A stretch of DNA of 64,000 nucleotides from Advenella sp. FME57 (GTDB lineage Bacteria; Pseudomonadota; Gammaproteobacteria; Burkholderiales; Burkholderiaceae_B). The stretch is from the NCBI RefSeq assembly GCF_014897675.1, contig NZ_JABUXU010000004.1, positions 1 through 64,000 on the forward strand. Reading direction: 5' to 3'. The notes beneath the pieces are model-generated. The model was not told the DNA's origin. It made no database searches and was given only the letters and a program-made list of their open reading frames with translations. A program made the translations under genes and the position numbers. Below, piece after piece: positions 54,850 to 62,425 of the stretch (position 1 is the stretch's first letter; each line of letters opens with the position of its first letter).

Positions 54850-56055
54850 ATGAAATCAACAACATTAGTGCTTGCCGGATGCTGCACGCTGGCTGCTGCC
54901 CCGCTGGCGCATGCCGCCGCCGCAATATCAGACAAGGAAATCCGGATCGGTTTTATTACCGATATGTCCGGCGTGTACGCCGATACCGACGGGCCGGGTG
55001 GTACCGTGGCCATCCAGATGGCGATTGACGAGGCCGGCGGCGCCATTGATGGCAACAAAATCACGCTTGTGACGGCCGATCACCAGAACCGCGCCGATCT
55101 GGCGGCCTCCAAGGCGCGCGCATGGATCGACCAGAATAAAATCGACGTCATCATTGGCGGCACCAATTCAGCCACCACACTGGCCATCGCCACCGTGGCT
55201 GCCGAAAAGCATATCCCGCTGATTTCCGTGGGCGCCGGCGCCACCGCCATCACCAACGAATACTGCACCCCTTATACCGTGCACTATGCCTACAATACCC
55301 GGGCGACGGCCTATGGCGTGGCATCCGCCGTCCTTAAGCAGGGCGGCAAAGACTGGTTCTTCATTACCGCAGATTATGCGTTCGGCCACGCACTGCAGAA
55401 AACGGCATCGGAAGTCGTCAGCCAGTCGGGCGGCAAAGTCATGGGCAGCGTCAAAGTGCCACTGAGCACGGCCGACTTCTCATCCTACATGCTGCAGGCC
55501 CAATCGTCGGGCGCCAAAATCCTGGGCCTGGCCAATTCGGGAAATGACTTCATCGCGGCGGTCAAGGCAGCCAACGACTTTGGCGTGACCTCCAGCATGC
55601 GGCTGGCCGGCCTGCAGGTATACATCAGCGACATTCATGCACTGGGGCTGGAGCCAACACAGGGCATGTACCGCACGGCCCCCTGGTACTGGGATCAGGA
55701 CGAAGCCTCCCGCACCTGGTCGCAGGCCTTCATGAAAAAACACGGGGCCATGCCTACCTTTAACCAGGGCGGCGACTACTCGGCAGTCAAAACCTATCTG
55801 AAAGCGGTCGCTGCCAGCAGCACCGACGATGGCAAGACCATCATGGACTGGTTCAAATCGAACCCGATCGCCGATTTTTATATCAAGAACGGCAAAGTGC
55901 GGCCTAACGGCCTGCTGGTGCACGACATGTTCCTGTACGAGGTAAAGAAACCATCGGAATCCAAAGGCGAGTGGGATTACTTCAAAGTGTCCGCCACCAT
56001 CCCGGGTGAAGAGGCCTATGGCCCCGAATCCGAATCATCCTCGTGCAAGTTATAA
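54850..56055 (+). CDS. Liv-type ABC substrate-binding protein (orphan)
   Basis: A 401-residue periplasmic binding protein (Peripla_BP_6) with a Sec signal ending APLAHA, then ISDKEIRIGFITDMSGVYAD and LAVIIGGTNSATTLAIATVA-like segments. It is not the close paralogue of the LivJ at 5897. GGAGACAGG precedes the ATG. No permease or ATPase gene is linked; the protein probably borrows a transporter or belongs to a dispersed system. Its partners, a hydroxyacid dehydrogenase and BKACE, suggest a carboxylate or aromatic/quaternary-amine ligand; unknown. Confidence 0.88.
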   Translation: MKSTTLVLAGCCTLAAAPLAHAAAAISDKEIRIGFITDMSGVYADTDGPGGTVAIQMAIDEAGGAIDGNKITLVTADHQNRADLAASKARAWIDQNKIDVIIGGTNSATTLAIATVAAEKHIPLISVGAGATAITNEYCTPYTVHYAYNTRATAYGVASAVLKQGGKDWFFITADYAFGHALQKTASEVVSQSGGKVMGSVKVPLSTADFSSYMLQAQSSGAKILGLANSGNDFIAAVKAANDFGVTSSMRLAGLQVYISDIHALGLEPTQGMYRTAPWYWDQDEASRTWSQAFMKKHGAMPTFNQGGDYSAVKTYLKAVAASSTDDGKTIMDWFKSNPIADFYIKNGKVRPNGLLVHDMFLYEVKKPSESKGEWDYFKVSATIPGEEAYGPESESSSCKL

Positions 56056-56157
56056 ACGCTGCCTTTCATACCATCACGGGGGCAACCCGGTATTGCCATG
56101 GTCCGTCACCGACATGACCCATACCTCGCCCCCACTTCTTGCGGAAACCTTTTCATT

Positions 56158-57126
56158 GTGAACGCCCCTACCCTTGCTTCAGTCAGTATTATCGGCACCG
56201 GCCTGATCGGCCAGGCCTGGGCCGTTGTCTTTGCCCGCGCCGGTTGCGTAACAACGCTATGGGATGGCGATGCCCAGGCTGCCCGGCAGGCAGTGACGCT
56301 GATCGAGCAGCAAATGCAGACGCTGGCGCAGTACGGCCTGGTCGACGATGTGCCCGGCGCCATGGCGCGCATCCGCATCGCAGACAGCCTGGAAGCGGCT
56401 GTTGCCAATACCAGCTATGTGCAGGAGAACCTGCCCGAAGTGCTGGACATCAAACTGGATATTTTTGCCCGGCTGGATGTCGCCGCCCCGCCAGAGGCCA
56501 TCCTGGCCAGTTCCACTTCAGGTATTCCAGCATCGGCGTTTACCGAGGGGCTGGCCGGTCGCGCCCGCTGCCTGGTTGCCCACCCGGTCAATCCGCCCTC
56601 CCTGATTCCCGTGGTGGAACTGTGCGGCGCGCCGTGGACCAGCGAGCAAACGCTCGTGCGCGCCCGCGCCATCATGGATGCCGTGAAACAAAAGCCGGTC
56701 ACGGTGTTACAGGAAATCGACGGTTTCATCCTGAACCGGTTGCAGGGCGCGCTGCTGCGCGAAGCCTTCCGGCTGGTCGAACAGGGTTATGTCTCGGTGG
56801 AGGATCTGGACACTACGGTCAGTAATGGCCTGGGGCTACGCTGGTCATTTATGGGGCCGTTCGAGACCATCGATCTGAACGCCCCCCAGGGCATCCGTGA
56901 CTATGCCGAGCGCTATGGGCCGCTGTATCAGGAGCTGGCCAAAACACAGGTGGATACCCGGCCCTGGTCGGGCGCGCTGATAGACAGTGTCACAACGGCG
57001 CGCCGGGCCAATCTGCCGGAAACCGAATTGGCTGCACGCCGAGCCTGGCGCGATCAGCGTCTGATGGCGCTGGCCGCCCACAAGCGGCAACATGCCAACG
57101 ACACCGATACGCAGGACACCCACTGA
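56158..57126 (+). CDS. 3-hydroxyacyl-CoA dehydrogenase-like (lambda-crystallin type) dehydrogenase
   Basis: A 322-residue dehydrogenase with the NAD motif VSIIGTGLIGQAWAVVFARAG and HPVNPPSLIPVVELCG containing the catalytic-region His. It resembles L-carnitine/L-gulonate 3-dehydrogenases (lambda-crystallin group) rather than FadB-type enzymes. GTG 56158 is preferred; an upstream ATG at 56098 adds 20 unconserved residues. The next gene encodes a beta-keto acid cleavage enzyme, so the product is likely a 3-oxo acid, as in the carnitine route. Carnitine itself is only one candidate. Confidence 0.85.
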   Translation: MNAPTLASVSIIGTGLIGQAWAVVFARAGCVTTLWDGDAQAARQAVTLIEQQMQTLAQYGLVDDVPGAMARIRIADSLEAAVANTSYVQENLPEVLDIKLDIFARLDVAAPPEAILASSTSGIPASAFTEGLAGRARCLVAHPVNPPSLIPVVELCGAPWTSEQTLVRARAIMDAVKQKPVTVLQEIDGFILNRLQGALLREAFRLVEQGYVSVEDLDTTVSNGLGLRWSFMGPFETIDLNAPQGIRDYAERYGPLYQELAKTQVDTRPWSGALIDSVTTARRANLPETELAARRAWRDQRLMALAAHKRQHANDTDTQDTH

Positions 57127-57215
57127 TCCGGTACCGATCATGAACGGCCCTGTCCAGCCGACCCGGCAGTGCATCGCCAGTACCGCAACCATTTTCTGAA
57201 CCTGGATAACACGTT

Positions 57216-58157
57216 ATGAGCACAAGCAAAAAACCACACAAAGTCATTATTACCTGCGCTGTTACCGGCGCAATCCATACGCCCAGCATGTCTGCGCATC
57301 TGCCGGTCACTGCCGACCAGATTGCCGATGACGCCATTGCCGCGGCCAGGGCCGGCGCCGCCATCCTGCACTTGCACGCACGCGACCCGAAAGACGGGCG
57401 CCCCACCCAGGATCCGGAATTTTTCAAGCCGTTTCTGGCTCGCATCAAGGCAGAAACCGACGCAGTCATCAATATCACCACCGGCGGCAGCCCCCACATG
57501 ACGGTGGAGGAGCGCATGCGCCCGGCCACCACCTTCAAGCCCGAGCTGGCCTCCCTGAATATGGGCTCCATGAACTTCGGCCTGTACACGATGCTGGATC
57601 GCTTCAAACAGTTCGAGCACGAATGGGAGCGCGAACATCTTGAAAAAAGCCGCGACCTGGTGTTCAAAAACACCTTCAAGGATATTGAAACCATCCTGCG
57701 CCTGGGCAACGATAACGGTACGCGCTTTGAATTTGAATGCTATGACATCAGCCATTTGTATAACCTGGCCCACTTCATGGATCGCGGCCTGGTCAAGTCT
57801 CCCCCGTTCATTCAGTCCGTATTCGGGCTGCTGGGCGGCATTGGCCCGCATCCGGAAGATCTGATGCATATGCGGCGCACGGCAGACCGACTGTTCGGGC
57901 AGGATTACCAGTGGTCTATCCTGGGTGCAGGGCGTAATCAAATCCCGCTGGCGTCCATGGGGGCGAGCATGGGTTCCAATGTACGGGTTGGTCTGGAAGA
58001 CTCGCTATGGATTGCACCGAAACGGCTGGCCGAGTCCAATGCCGATCAGGTCTCACAAATACGCCAGGTGCTCGAAGGCCTGAATCTGCAAATTGCCAGC
58101 CCTGATGAAGCTCGAGAGATCCTGCAATTGAAAGGTGCGGCTAATGTCAATTTCTAA
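57216..58157 (+). CDS. Beta-keto acid cleavage enzyme (BKACE, DUF849)
   Basis: A 313-residue TIM-barrel zinc enzyme. BKACEs condense a beta-keto acid with acetyl-CoA and split it into acetoacetate plus a new CoA thioester. Family features: KVIITCAVTGAIHTPSMS, the metal segment AAILHLHARDPKDGRPTQD, INITTGGSPHMTVEERM, and SILGAGRNQIPLASMGASMG. Substrate class in this family follows a few active-site residues that I cannot score here. The neighbouring dehydrogenase supplies the 3-oxo acid. Its end overlaps the next SDR gene by 14 bases. Confidence 0.9.
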   Translation: MSTSKKPHKVIITCAVTGAIHTPSMSAHLPVTADQIADDAIAAARAGAAILHLHARDPKDGRPTQDPEFFKPFLARIKAETDAVINITTGGSPHMTVEERMRPATTFKPELASLNMGSMNFGLYTMLDRFKQFEHEWEREHLEKSRDLVFKNTFKDIETILRLGNDNGTRFEFECYDISHLYNLAHFMDRGLVKSPPFIQSVFGLLGGIGPHPEDLMHMRRTADRLFGQDYQWSILGAGRNQIPLASMGASMGSNVRVGLEDSLWIAPKRLAESNADQVSQIRQVLEGLNLQIASPDEAREILQLKGAANVNF

Positions 58158-58923
58158 GGGCCCTGTGCGGTTCTCTCTGGACGGACAGCTTGCATTGGTA
58201 ACCGGCTCCAGCCGGGGCATCGGGCTGGCCAGTGCACGCGCGCTGGCCGAGCAGGGGGCCAGGGTCATCATCAATGGTCGATCAGCGCAGACAGTGTCGC
58301 AGGCCGCGAACACCCTGCGCCAGGCAGGACTGCAGATTATTGAAGCGCCTTTCGATGCGGCAGATATCCATCAGTCGATTGCCACCGTTGACCGCCTGAT
58401 CCAGGAACATGGGCCCATCCAGATTTTCATGGCCAACGCTGCCATGCAGCATCGTGAAAGCCTGCTGACTTTCCCTCAGGAAAAGTTCGAAGAAGTGCTC
58501 TGGCTCAATCTCACCGCGCAATGGGCGCTGGGTCGCCACCTGGCCACCCATATGGTGCAGCAAAAATACGGGCGCGTGATTGTGACCGGCTCGGTCACCG
58601 GCCTGCAGGGACGCAAGGACATTTCGGCCTACACCGTCGCCAAGGCCGGCCTGCATGCACTGGCTCGGCAATGGGCCGTGGAACTGAGCCCGCATCACAT
58701 CACCGTGAATGCGGTGGCGCCCGGTTACATTGCCACGGAGTTCAATGAGGCGCTGCAAAACGATGAGCACTTTAACCAGTGGTTGTTTGATCGCGTGCCC
58801 CAGCAAAAGTGGGGCAGCCCGGACGATATTGCCAACGCCGTGTGCTACCTGGCTTCACGGGAAGCATCGTTTGTCACCGGCCAAACGCTGGCCGTGGATG
58901 GTGGCTTTACCATCGCGTTGTAG
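58144..58923 (+). CDS. SDR family oxidoreductase
   Basis: A 259-residue short-chain dehydrogenase resembling gluconate 5-dehydrogenase/3-oxoacyl reductase members: TGSSRGIGLASARALAEQG, the MANAAMQHRES segment in place of NNAG, TGSVTGLQGRKDISAYTVAK with Tyr/Lys, and VAPGYIATEFNEAL. ATG 58144 lies inside the BKACE gene end and follows AAAGGTG. It is the last gene of the operon and may reduce or oxidise an upstream 3-hydroxy compound. Confidence 0.9.
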   Translation: MSISKGPVRFSLDGQLALVTGSSRGIGLASARALAEQGARVIINGRSAQTVSQAANTLRQAGLQIIEAPFDAADIHQSIATVDRLIQEHGPIQIFMANAAMQHRESLLTFPQEKFEEVLWLNLTAQWALGRHLATHMVQQKYGRVIVTGSVTGLQGRKDISAYTVAKAGLHALARQWAVELSPHHITVNAVAPGYIATEFNEALQNDEHFNQWLFDRVPQQKWGSPDDIANAVCYLASREASFVTGQTLAVDGGFTIAL

Positions 58924-58950
58924 GCGCGGCGGCGATGATCGAGTGATGCA

Positions 58951-58986
58951 GGCGTGTTTGTCTTATCCAAAGAAGACAAACACGCC
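58951..58986. terminator. 14-bp perfect inverted repeat after the BKACE operon
   Basis: GGCGTGTTTGTCTT (58951-58964) and AAGACAAACACGCC (58973-58986) form a perfect stem with an 8-base loop between convergent genes. It is the likely end of both transcripts, although no U-run follows. Confidence 0.7.
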
Positions 58987-59015
58987 CACGGACGACGGCC
59001 CGAACGATCAGCCAG

Positions 59016-59450
59016 TCAGCGGACGATATCACCCCTGAGCGCCACGCCCGTCACGAATGCACCGGCATGGCACTCATAATTAACCGTGCTCGAATTCACG
59101 TTCTTTTTGTAATAGCTGACGATATTGCTCACCCCCGTACCACCAAGCTCCCTGGCCCGCTGCTGCAACTGTTTGTAGGCAGACAGAAATGCCCAGGCGC
59201 AGGCTTTTTCATCGCTCCCCTTGCCGACCCGGCTGGTTTTCTTGTTAGTAACGGCATTGGCCTGAATCACCTGCCCTGGCCCGCTGCGTCCGAATGTCAT
59301 TTTGATGGACGGGTCTATGATGTCCGCCGCTTCCGGGACGGCCAACGCCTGTGCGATCGGCAGATCATAGCGCGTATCGCGGGCATGCGCCTGCATACTT
59401 GCTACTGCCAGCAGAGCGGTCAGACATGCAATTGAAATTTTACCTGGCAT
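59016..59450 (-). CDS. Small secreted protein of unknown function
   Basis: A 144-residue exported protein: signal peptide (residues 1-23, ending QAHA before RDTRYDLP), then a conserved-looking domain with KACAWAFLSAYKQLQQRA, GVSNIVSYYKKN and YECHAGAFVTGVALRG. Two cysteines may form a disulfide. Relatives are sometimes mislabelled excinuclease in databases, with no evidence for that. It stands alone beside the aryl-polyene-type cluster; function unknown. Confidence 0.75.
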   Translation of the reverse strand: MPGKISIACLTALLAVASMQAHARDTRYDLPIAQALAVPEAADIIDPSIKMTFGRSGPGQVIQANAVTNKKTSRVGKGSDEKACAWAFLSAYKQLQQRARELGGTGVSNIVSYYKKNVNSSTVNYECHAGAFVTGVALRGDIVR

Positions 59451-59789
59451 CGCAATTCTCCTAAAGCAAAATACTAGAAACCACTACACTGCCCTCAGGC
59501 AGAATGTAACAACCGTGCACCGACCTGAAACGATCTGAATTCAACTGCGACATATACAGGCAGTACAGCGCCGCAAGCACCCGAATGTGTACTATATTTC
59601 TGAATCCCCCGGCGAACCGGGGCTGCTGCATATTGACCGTGAGGTCGGAGCATCACCCCGTCGTTGTCCGGCAGGAGCCATACTGCAGGTTTTCGTTTTC
59701 AAGCCAGGATATGTTAACCATTGTCACAATAGGAAACATATTATAATAGTTTTTCTTTCAGCCGACACTCTGAGAATCAATAACTTCAC
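59451..59789 (+). promoter_or_regulatory. Promoter region of the aryl-polyene-type cluster
   Basis: This 340-base gap between divergent genes contains TTGTCA (59721-59726) and a perfect TATAAT (59742-59747) with a 15-base spacer, 43 bases upstream of the first biosynthetic start. The spacer is short, so another -35 or an activator may be used. The segment 59710-59790 is AT-rich relative to its flanks. No gene-like frame was seen. Confidence 0.55.
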
Positions 59790-60536
59790 ATGCTCGCCTT
59801 TGAATTGACCATTTCCGAACAGAACGCGCTTGCCCCGGGGTTGTCCACTGCATCGCAGTGGACACGGTGGCTGCAGGCAGACGGCCCGCAGGAAAAAGAG
59901 CATAGCCGGGCACAGAACCCGCAAGAGCCGCCGGCGCTCAGCTTTCTGCCGGCCATGCAGCGACGCCGCTTAAGCGCGCTATCCCGACTGGTCTTTGCGG
60001 CAGCCTGGCCCATTCTGGAAAAACATCCGCAATGCCCTGTGGTGTTTTCGTCGCGCAATGGCGAAATCAACCGCAGTTTTCAGCTTCTGATTGAACTGGC
60101 CAAAGGCAACGGCGTTTCCCCCACCTCGTTTGGCCTGTCGGTACATAATGCCATTGCCGGCCAGTTGGCCATTCATCACGGCAATTACGCCGAACAGTCG
60201 GCCATTTCGGCCAACAGCAACGGCCTGGAAAACGCCATCCTCGACGCCTGGCTTATGCTGCAGGATGGTGCCGACCAGGCGCTGGTACTCTACGCCAACG
60301 ATCCGCTGGACGCCCAATACGACATCGACATTGAACGGGGGCCTTTTGCACTGGCCTGTGCCCTGCTCGTACAAAAGGGGTCAGACTGGCGTCTATGCTG
60401 CGACACCAACACCGGCGCCCCGCTGAACGAAGACGGCAGCGCGGGGGTGTGTGCACGTCTGCTAAGCGGCCAGACGCAGTGGGCAACGCTCACTTCCCAG
60501 CCGCCTGCCCGCTGGACATGGACCCGACAGGCATGA
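59790..60536 (+). CDS. Beta-ketoacyl synthase-like chain length factor (ApeC-like)
   Basis: A 248-residue protein with only the N-terminal half of a ketosynthase fold: PVVFSSRNGEINRSFQLL, SPTSFGLSVHNAIAGQLAI and a nucleophile-region SANSNGLENA in which the catalytic Cys is absent. It is thus a catalytically dead KS-like partner, as in chain-length factors of aryl polyene pathways. Its stop overlaps the next start (ATGA). It is the first gene of the cluster running off the window. Confidence 0.82.
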   Translation: MLAFELTISEQNALAPGLSTASQWTRWLQADGPQEKEHSRAQNPQEPPALSFLPAMQRRRLSALSRLVFAAAWPILEKHPQCPVVFSSRNGEINRSFQLLIELAKGNGVSPTSFGLSVHNAIAGQLAIHHGNYAEQSAISANSNGLENAILDAWLMLQDGADQALVLYANDPLDAQYDIDIERGPFALACALLVQKGSDWRLCCDTNTGAPLNEDGSAGVCARLLSGQTQWATLTSQPPARWTWTRQA

Positions 60537-61309
60537 GCCGGATCAGCGCATACCTTTGGCACAAATGGCGCTGGCTGGCCATTGCCAGCGGCTATGTCGT
60601 CTTTGGTCTGTTTGGCATTGTCCTCAAGATTGTCCTGCTGCCGTTCTCCAGCGGGCTGCTGGATCAATCCCGGCCGGCGAACCAGAAGCGGGCCCGCAGC
60701 ATCCTTCAATTTTTGTGGTACCAGTTCCTGCGATACGTCCGGCTCATCGGCGGGCTCAATTACCACTTCCCCGATCAGGATCGGCTGGGCCGCCCTGGAC
60801 AGGTCATTATCGCCAACCATCCCTCGCTGCTCGACGTGGTCTTCATGCTTGCCCATGCCCGGCAGTCCAACTGTATCGTCAAGCAGGGCCTGCTGGACAA
60901 TCCCTTCCTGAACAGCGCCATCCGCGCTTGCGGCTTCATCTCCAACGATGGTTCTGCCCAGGTCATTGACCATGCCGTTGCTGCCTTGCAGGGCGGGCAG
61001 TCCGTTCTTATTTTTCCCGAGGGTACGCGTACCGGCGACGACAATGCCATCCGCTTTCACCGTGGCGCCTGTGCCATCGCCCTGCGCGGCGCGACGGTGA
61101 TCACCCCTGTTATAATCCGGATGCATCCCCGTTGCTTTAAACGGAATCAGCCGTGGTATCACATCCCGCATGAAAAAGTTAATTATGAATTCATCATCGG
61201 CGATGACATTGATCCGGCCCACTGGAAGGCGGGAAAACATATGCCTGCGGCAACCCGGCAACTGAATGCCTATCTACAGACTTATTTTGAACGAGAACTA
61301 CAGAAATGA
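60533..61309 (+). CDS. PlsC-type lysophospholipid/1-acylglycerol-3-phosphate acyltransferase-like
   Basis: A 258-residue acyltransferase with an N-terminal membrane span (about 12-36), the HX4D motif in NHPSLLDVV and the second motif IFPEGTRTGD. In aryl polyene clusters such enzymes attach the polyene to a glycerol-type membrane anchor. ATG 60533 overlaps the previous stop; the frame extends upstream only inside that gene. It overlaps the first ACP gene by four bases. Confidence 0.85.
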   Translation: MSRISAYLWHKWRWLAIASGYVVFGLFGIVLKIVLLPFSSGLLDQSRPANQKRARSILQFLWYQFLRYVRLIGGLNYHFPDQDRLGRPGQVIIANHPSLLDVVFMLAHARQSNCIVKQGLLDNPFLNSAIRACGFISNDGSAQVIDHAVAALQGGQSVLIFPEGTRTGDDNAIRFHRGACAIALRGATVITPVIIRMHPRCFKRNQPWYHIPHEKVNYEFIIGDDIDPAHWKAGKHMPAATRQLNAYLQTYFERELQK

Positions 61310-61578
61310 CCACAGCGCTCAATCTGGAAATCAAAGAATTAATTATCTCCAGCCTTGGACTCGAAGATATTGCGCCGGAAGATATCGAAGACGCCGCCCC
61401 CTTGTTCGGCGAAGGTCTCGGCCTTGATTCGGTCGATGCCCTGGAACTGGGCCTGGCGCTGCAAAAGCACTTTGGCATCCAGTTCAACACCAAGACACAG
61501 AATTTGCGGGAACATTTCAAAGATATCAATACACTTGCTGCGTTTGTCAATGAACTGAAAAACAATCCACGTACCTGA
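61306..61578 (+). CDS. Acyl carrier protein 1
   Basis: A 90-residue ACP with the phosphopantetheine Ser42 in GLGLDSVDALELGLAL. It overlaps the acyltransferase gene (ATGA) and is followed nine bases later by a second ACP. Paired ACPs are typical of aryl polyene pathways, one for starter loading and one for extension; which is which cannot be told. Confidence 0.88.
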   Translation: MTTALNLEIKELIISSLGLEDIAPEDIEDAAPLFGEGLGLDSVDALELGLALQKHFGIQFNTKTQNLREHFKDINTLAAFVNELKNNPRT

Positions 61579-61587
61579 GGGGCGACC

Positions 61588-61839
61588 ATGAATCCATCAG
61601 ACCACATTTATCAGACGCTAAAGACTGCACTGGTTGAGTTGTTTGAAATTGAACCCGAGCGTATCCGGCCTGATGCCGATCTGTACACTGATCTGAACAT
61701 CGACAGCATCGACGCCATCGATCTGATAGACCATATCAAACGCGTCACCGGCCACAAGCTGCTGGCTGAAGACTTCCGCAGTGTCCGCACGGTGCAGGAT
61801 GTCGTCGATGCCGTAAACCGCAAACTTACCCCTGCATAA
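61588..61839 (+). CDS. Acyl carrier protein 2
   Basis: An 83-residue ACP with Ser40 in DLNIDSIDAIDLIDHIK, distinct from the first ACP (DSVD) in helix II and in its more basic helix III region. It lies between the first ACP and the membrane-protein gene. Confidence 0.88.
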   Translation: MNPSDHIYQTLKTALVELFEIEPERIRPDADLYTDLNIDSIDAIDLIDHIKRVTGHKLLAEDFRSVRTVQDVVDAVNRKLTPA

Positions 61840-61852
61840 AGGAAGCGGGCCG

Positions 61853-62425
61853 GTGTCGTTTCGATTGCCGCGCAGTGCACTGCGCCTGTTCAATCTGCTG
61901 GTGGTGATGGCCCTGGCCGCCTATCCGTTTCTGGTCTATTACGGCAAGGAACGGATCGGGGCCCTGTGGATTACTGCCGGTCTATTGCTGCTCTGGGGCG
62001 TGAAAAGCCTGCTAAGCCGCCAGCGCTGGCAGCAGATCGTTGTCCTGGCGCTGCTGGTCTGCGTCATGTTGTTCCAGTTGGCCGACAAGTCGGGTTTCCT
62101 TTATTTTTATCCGGTTGTCATCAATCTGGTGCTGCTGGCGGTATTTGCCGGCAGCCTGTTTACCTCCATGAGTGTCGTCGAACGCATCGCACGCAGCCAG
62201 GAACCTGATCTGCCACAATCGGCCATTCAATACACCCGAGCGGTAACGAAGATTTGGATCGTGTTTTTCATCTTGAATGGCAGCACCATTTACCTGCTGT
62301 GGCAAGCAGGTTATTTTCACGCCTGGTCACTGTATACCGGCTTTATTTCCTATGTATTGATGGGGCTGCTGTTTGCCGGTGAATGGATTTATCGACAGCA
62401 TTACAAACGGAAGCATGCAGCATGA
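61853..62425 (+). CDS. COG4648-type integral membrane protein
   Basis: A 190-residue membrane protein with about five hydrophobic spans (LFNLLVVMALAAYPFLV; IVVLALLVCVMLFQLA; VVINLVLLAVFAGSLF; WIVFFILNGSTIYLL; GFISYVLMGLLFAGEW). Start is GTG 61853. This small membrane protein is a regular member of aryl polyene clusters, always beside the ACPs and the acyl-ACP synthetase; its function is not established. It overlaps the next gene by ATGA. Confidence 0.8.
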   Translation: MSFRLPRSALRLFNLLVVMALAAYPFLVYYGKERIGALWITAGLLLLWGVKSLLSRQRWQQIVVLALLVCVMLFQLADKSGFLYFYPVVINLVLLAVFAGSLFTSMSVVERIARSQEPDLPQSAIQYTRAVTKIWIVFFILNGSTIYLLWQAGYFHAWSLYTGFISYVLMGLLFAGEWIYRQHYKRKHAA

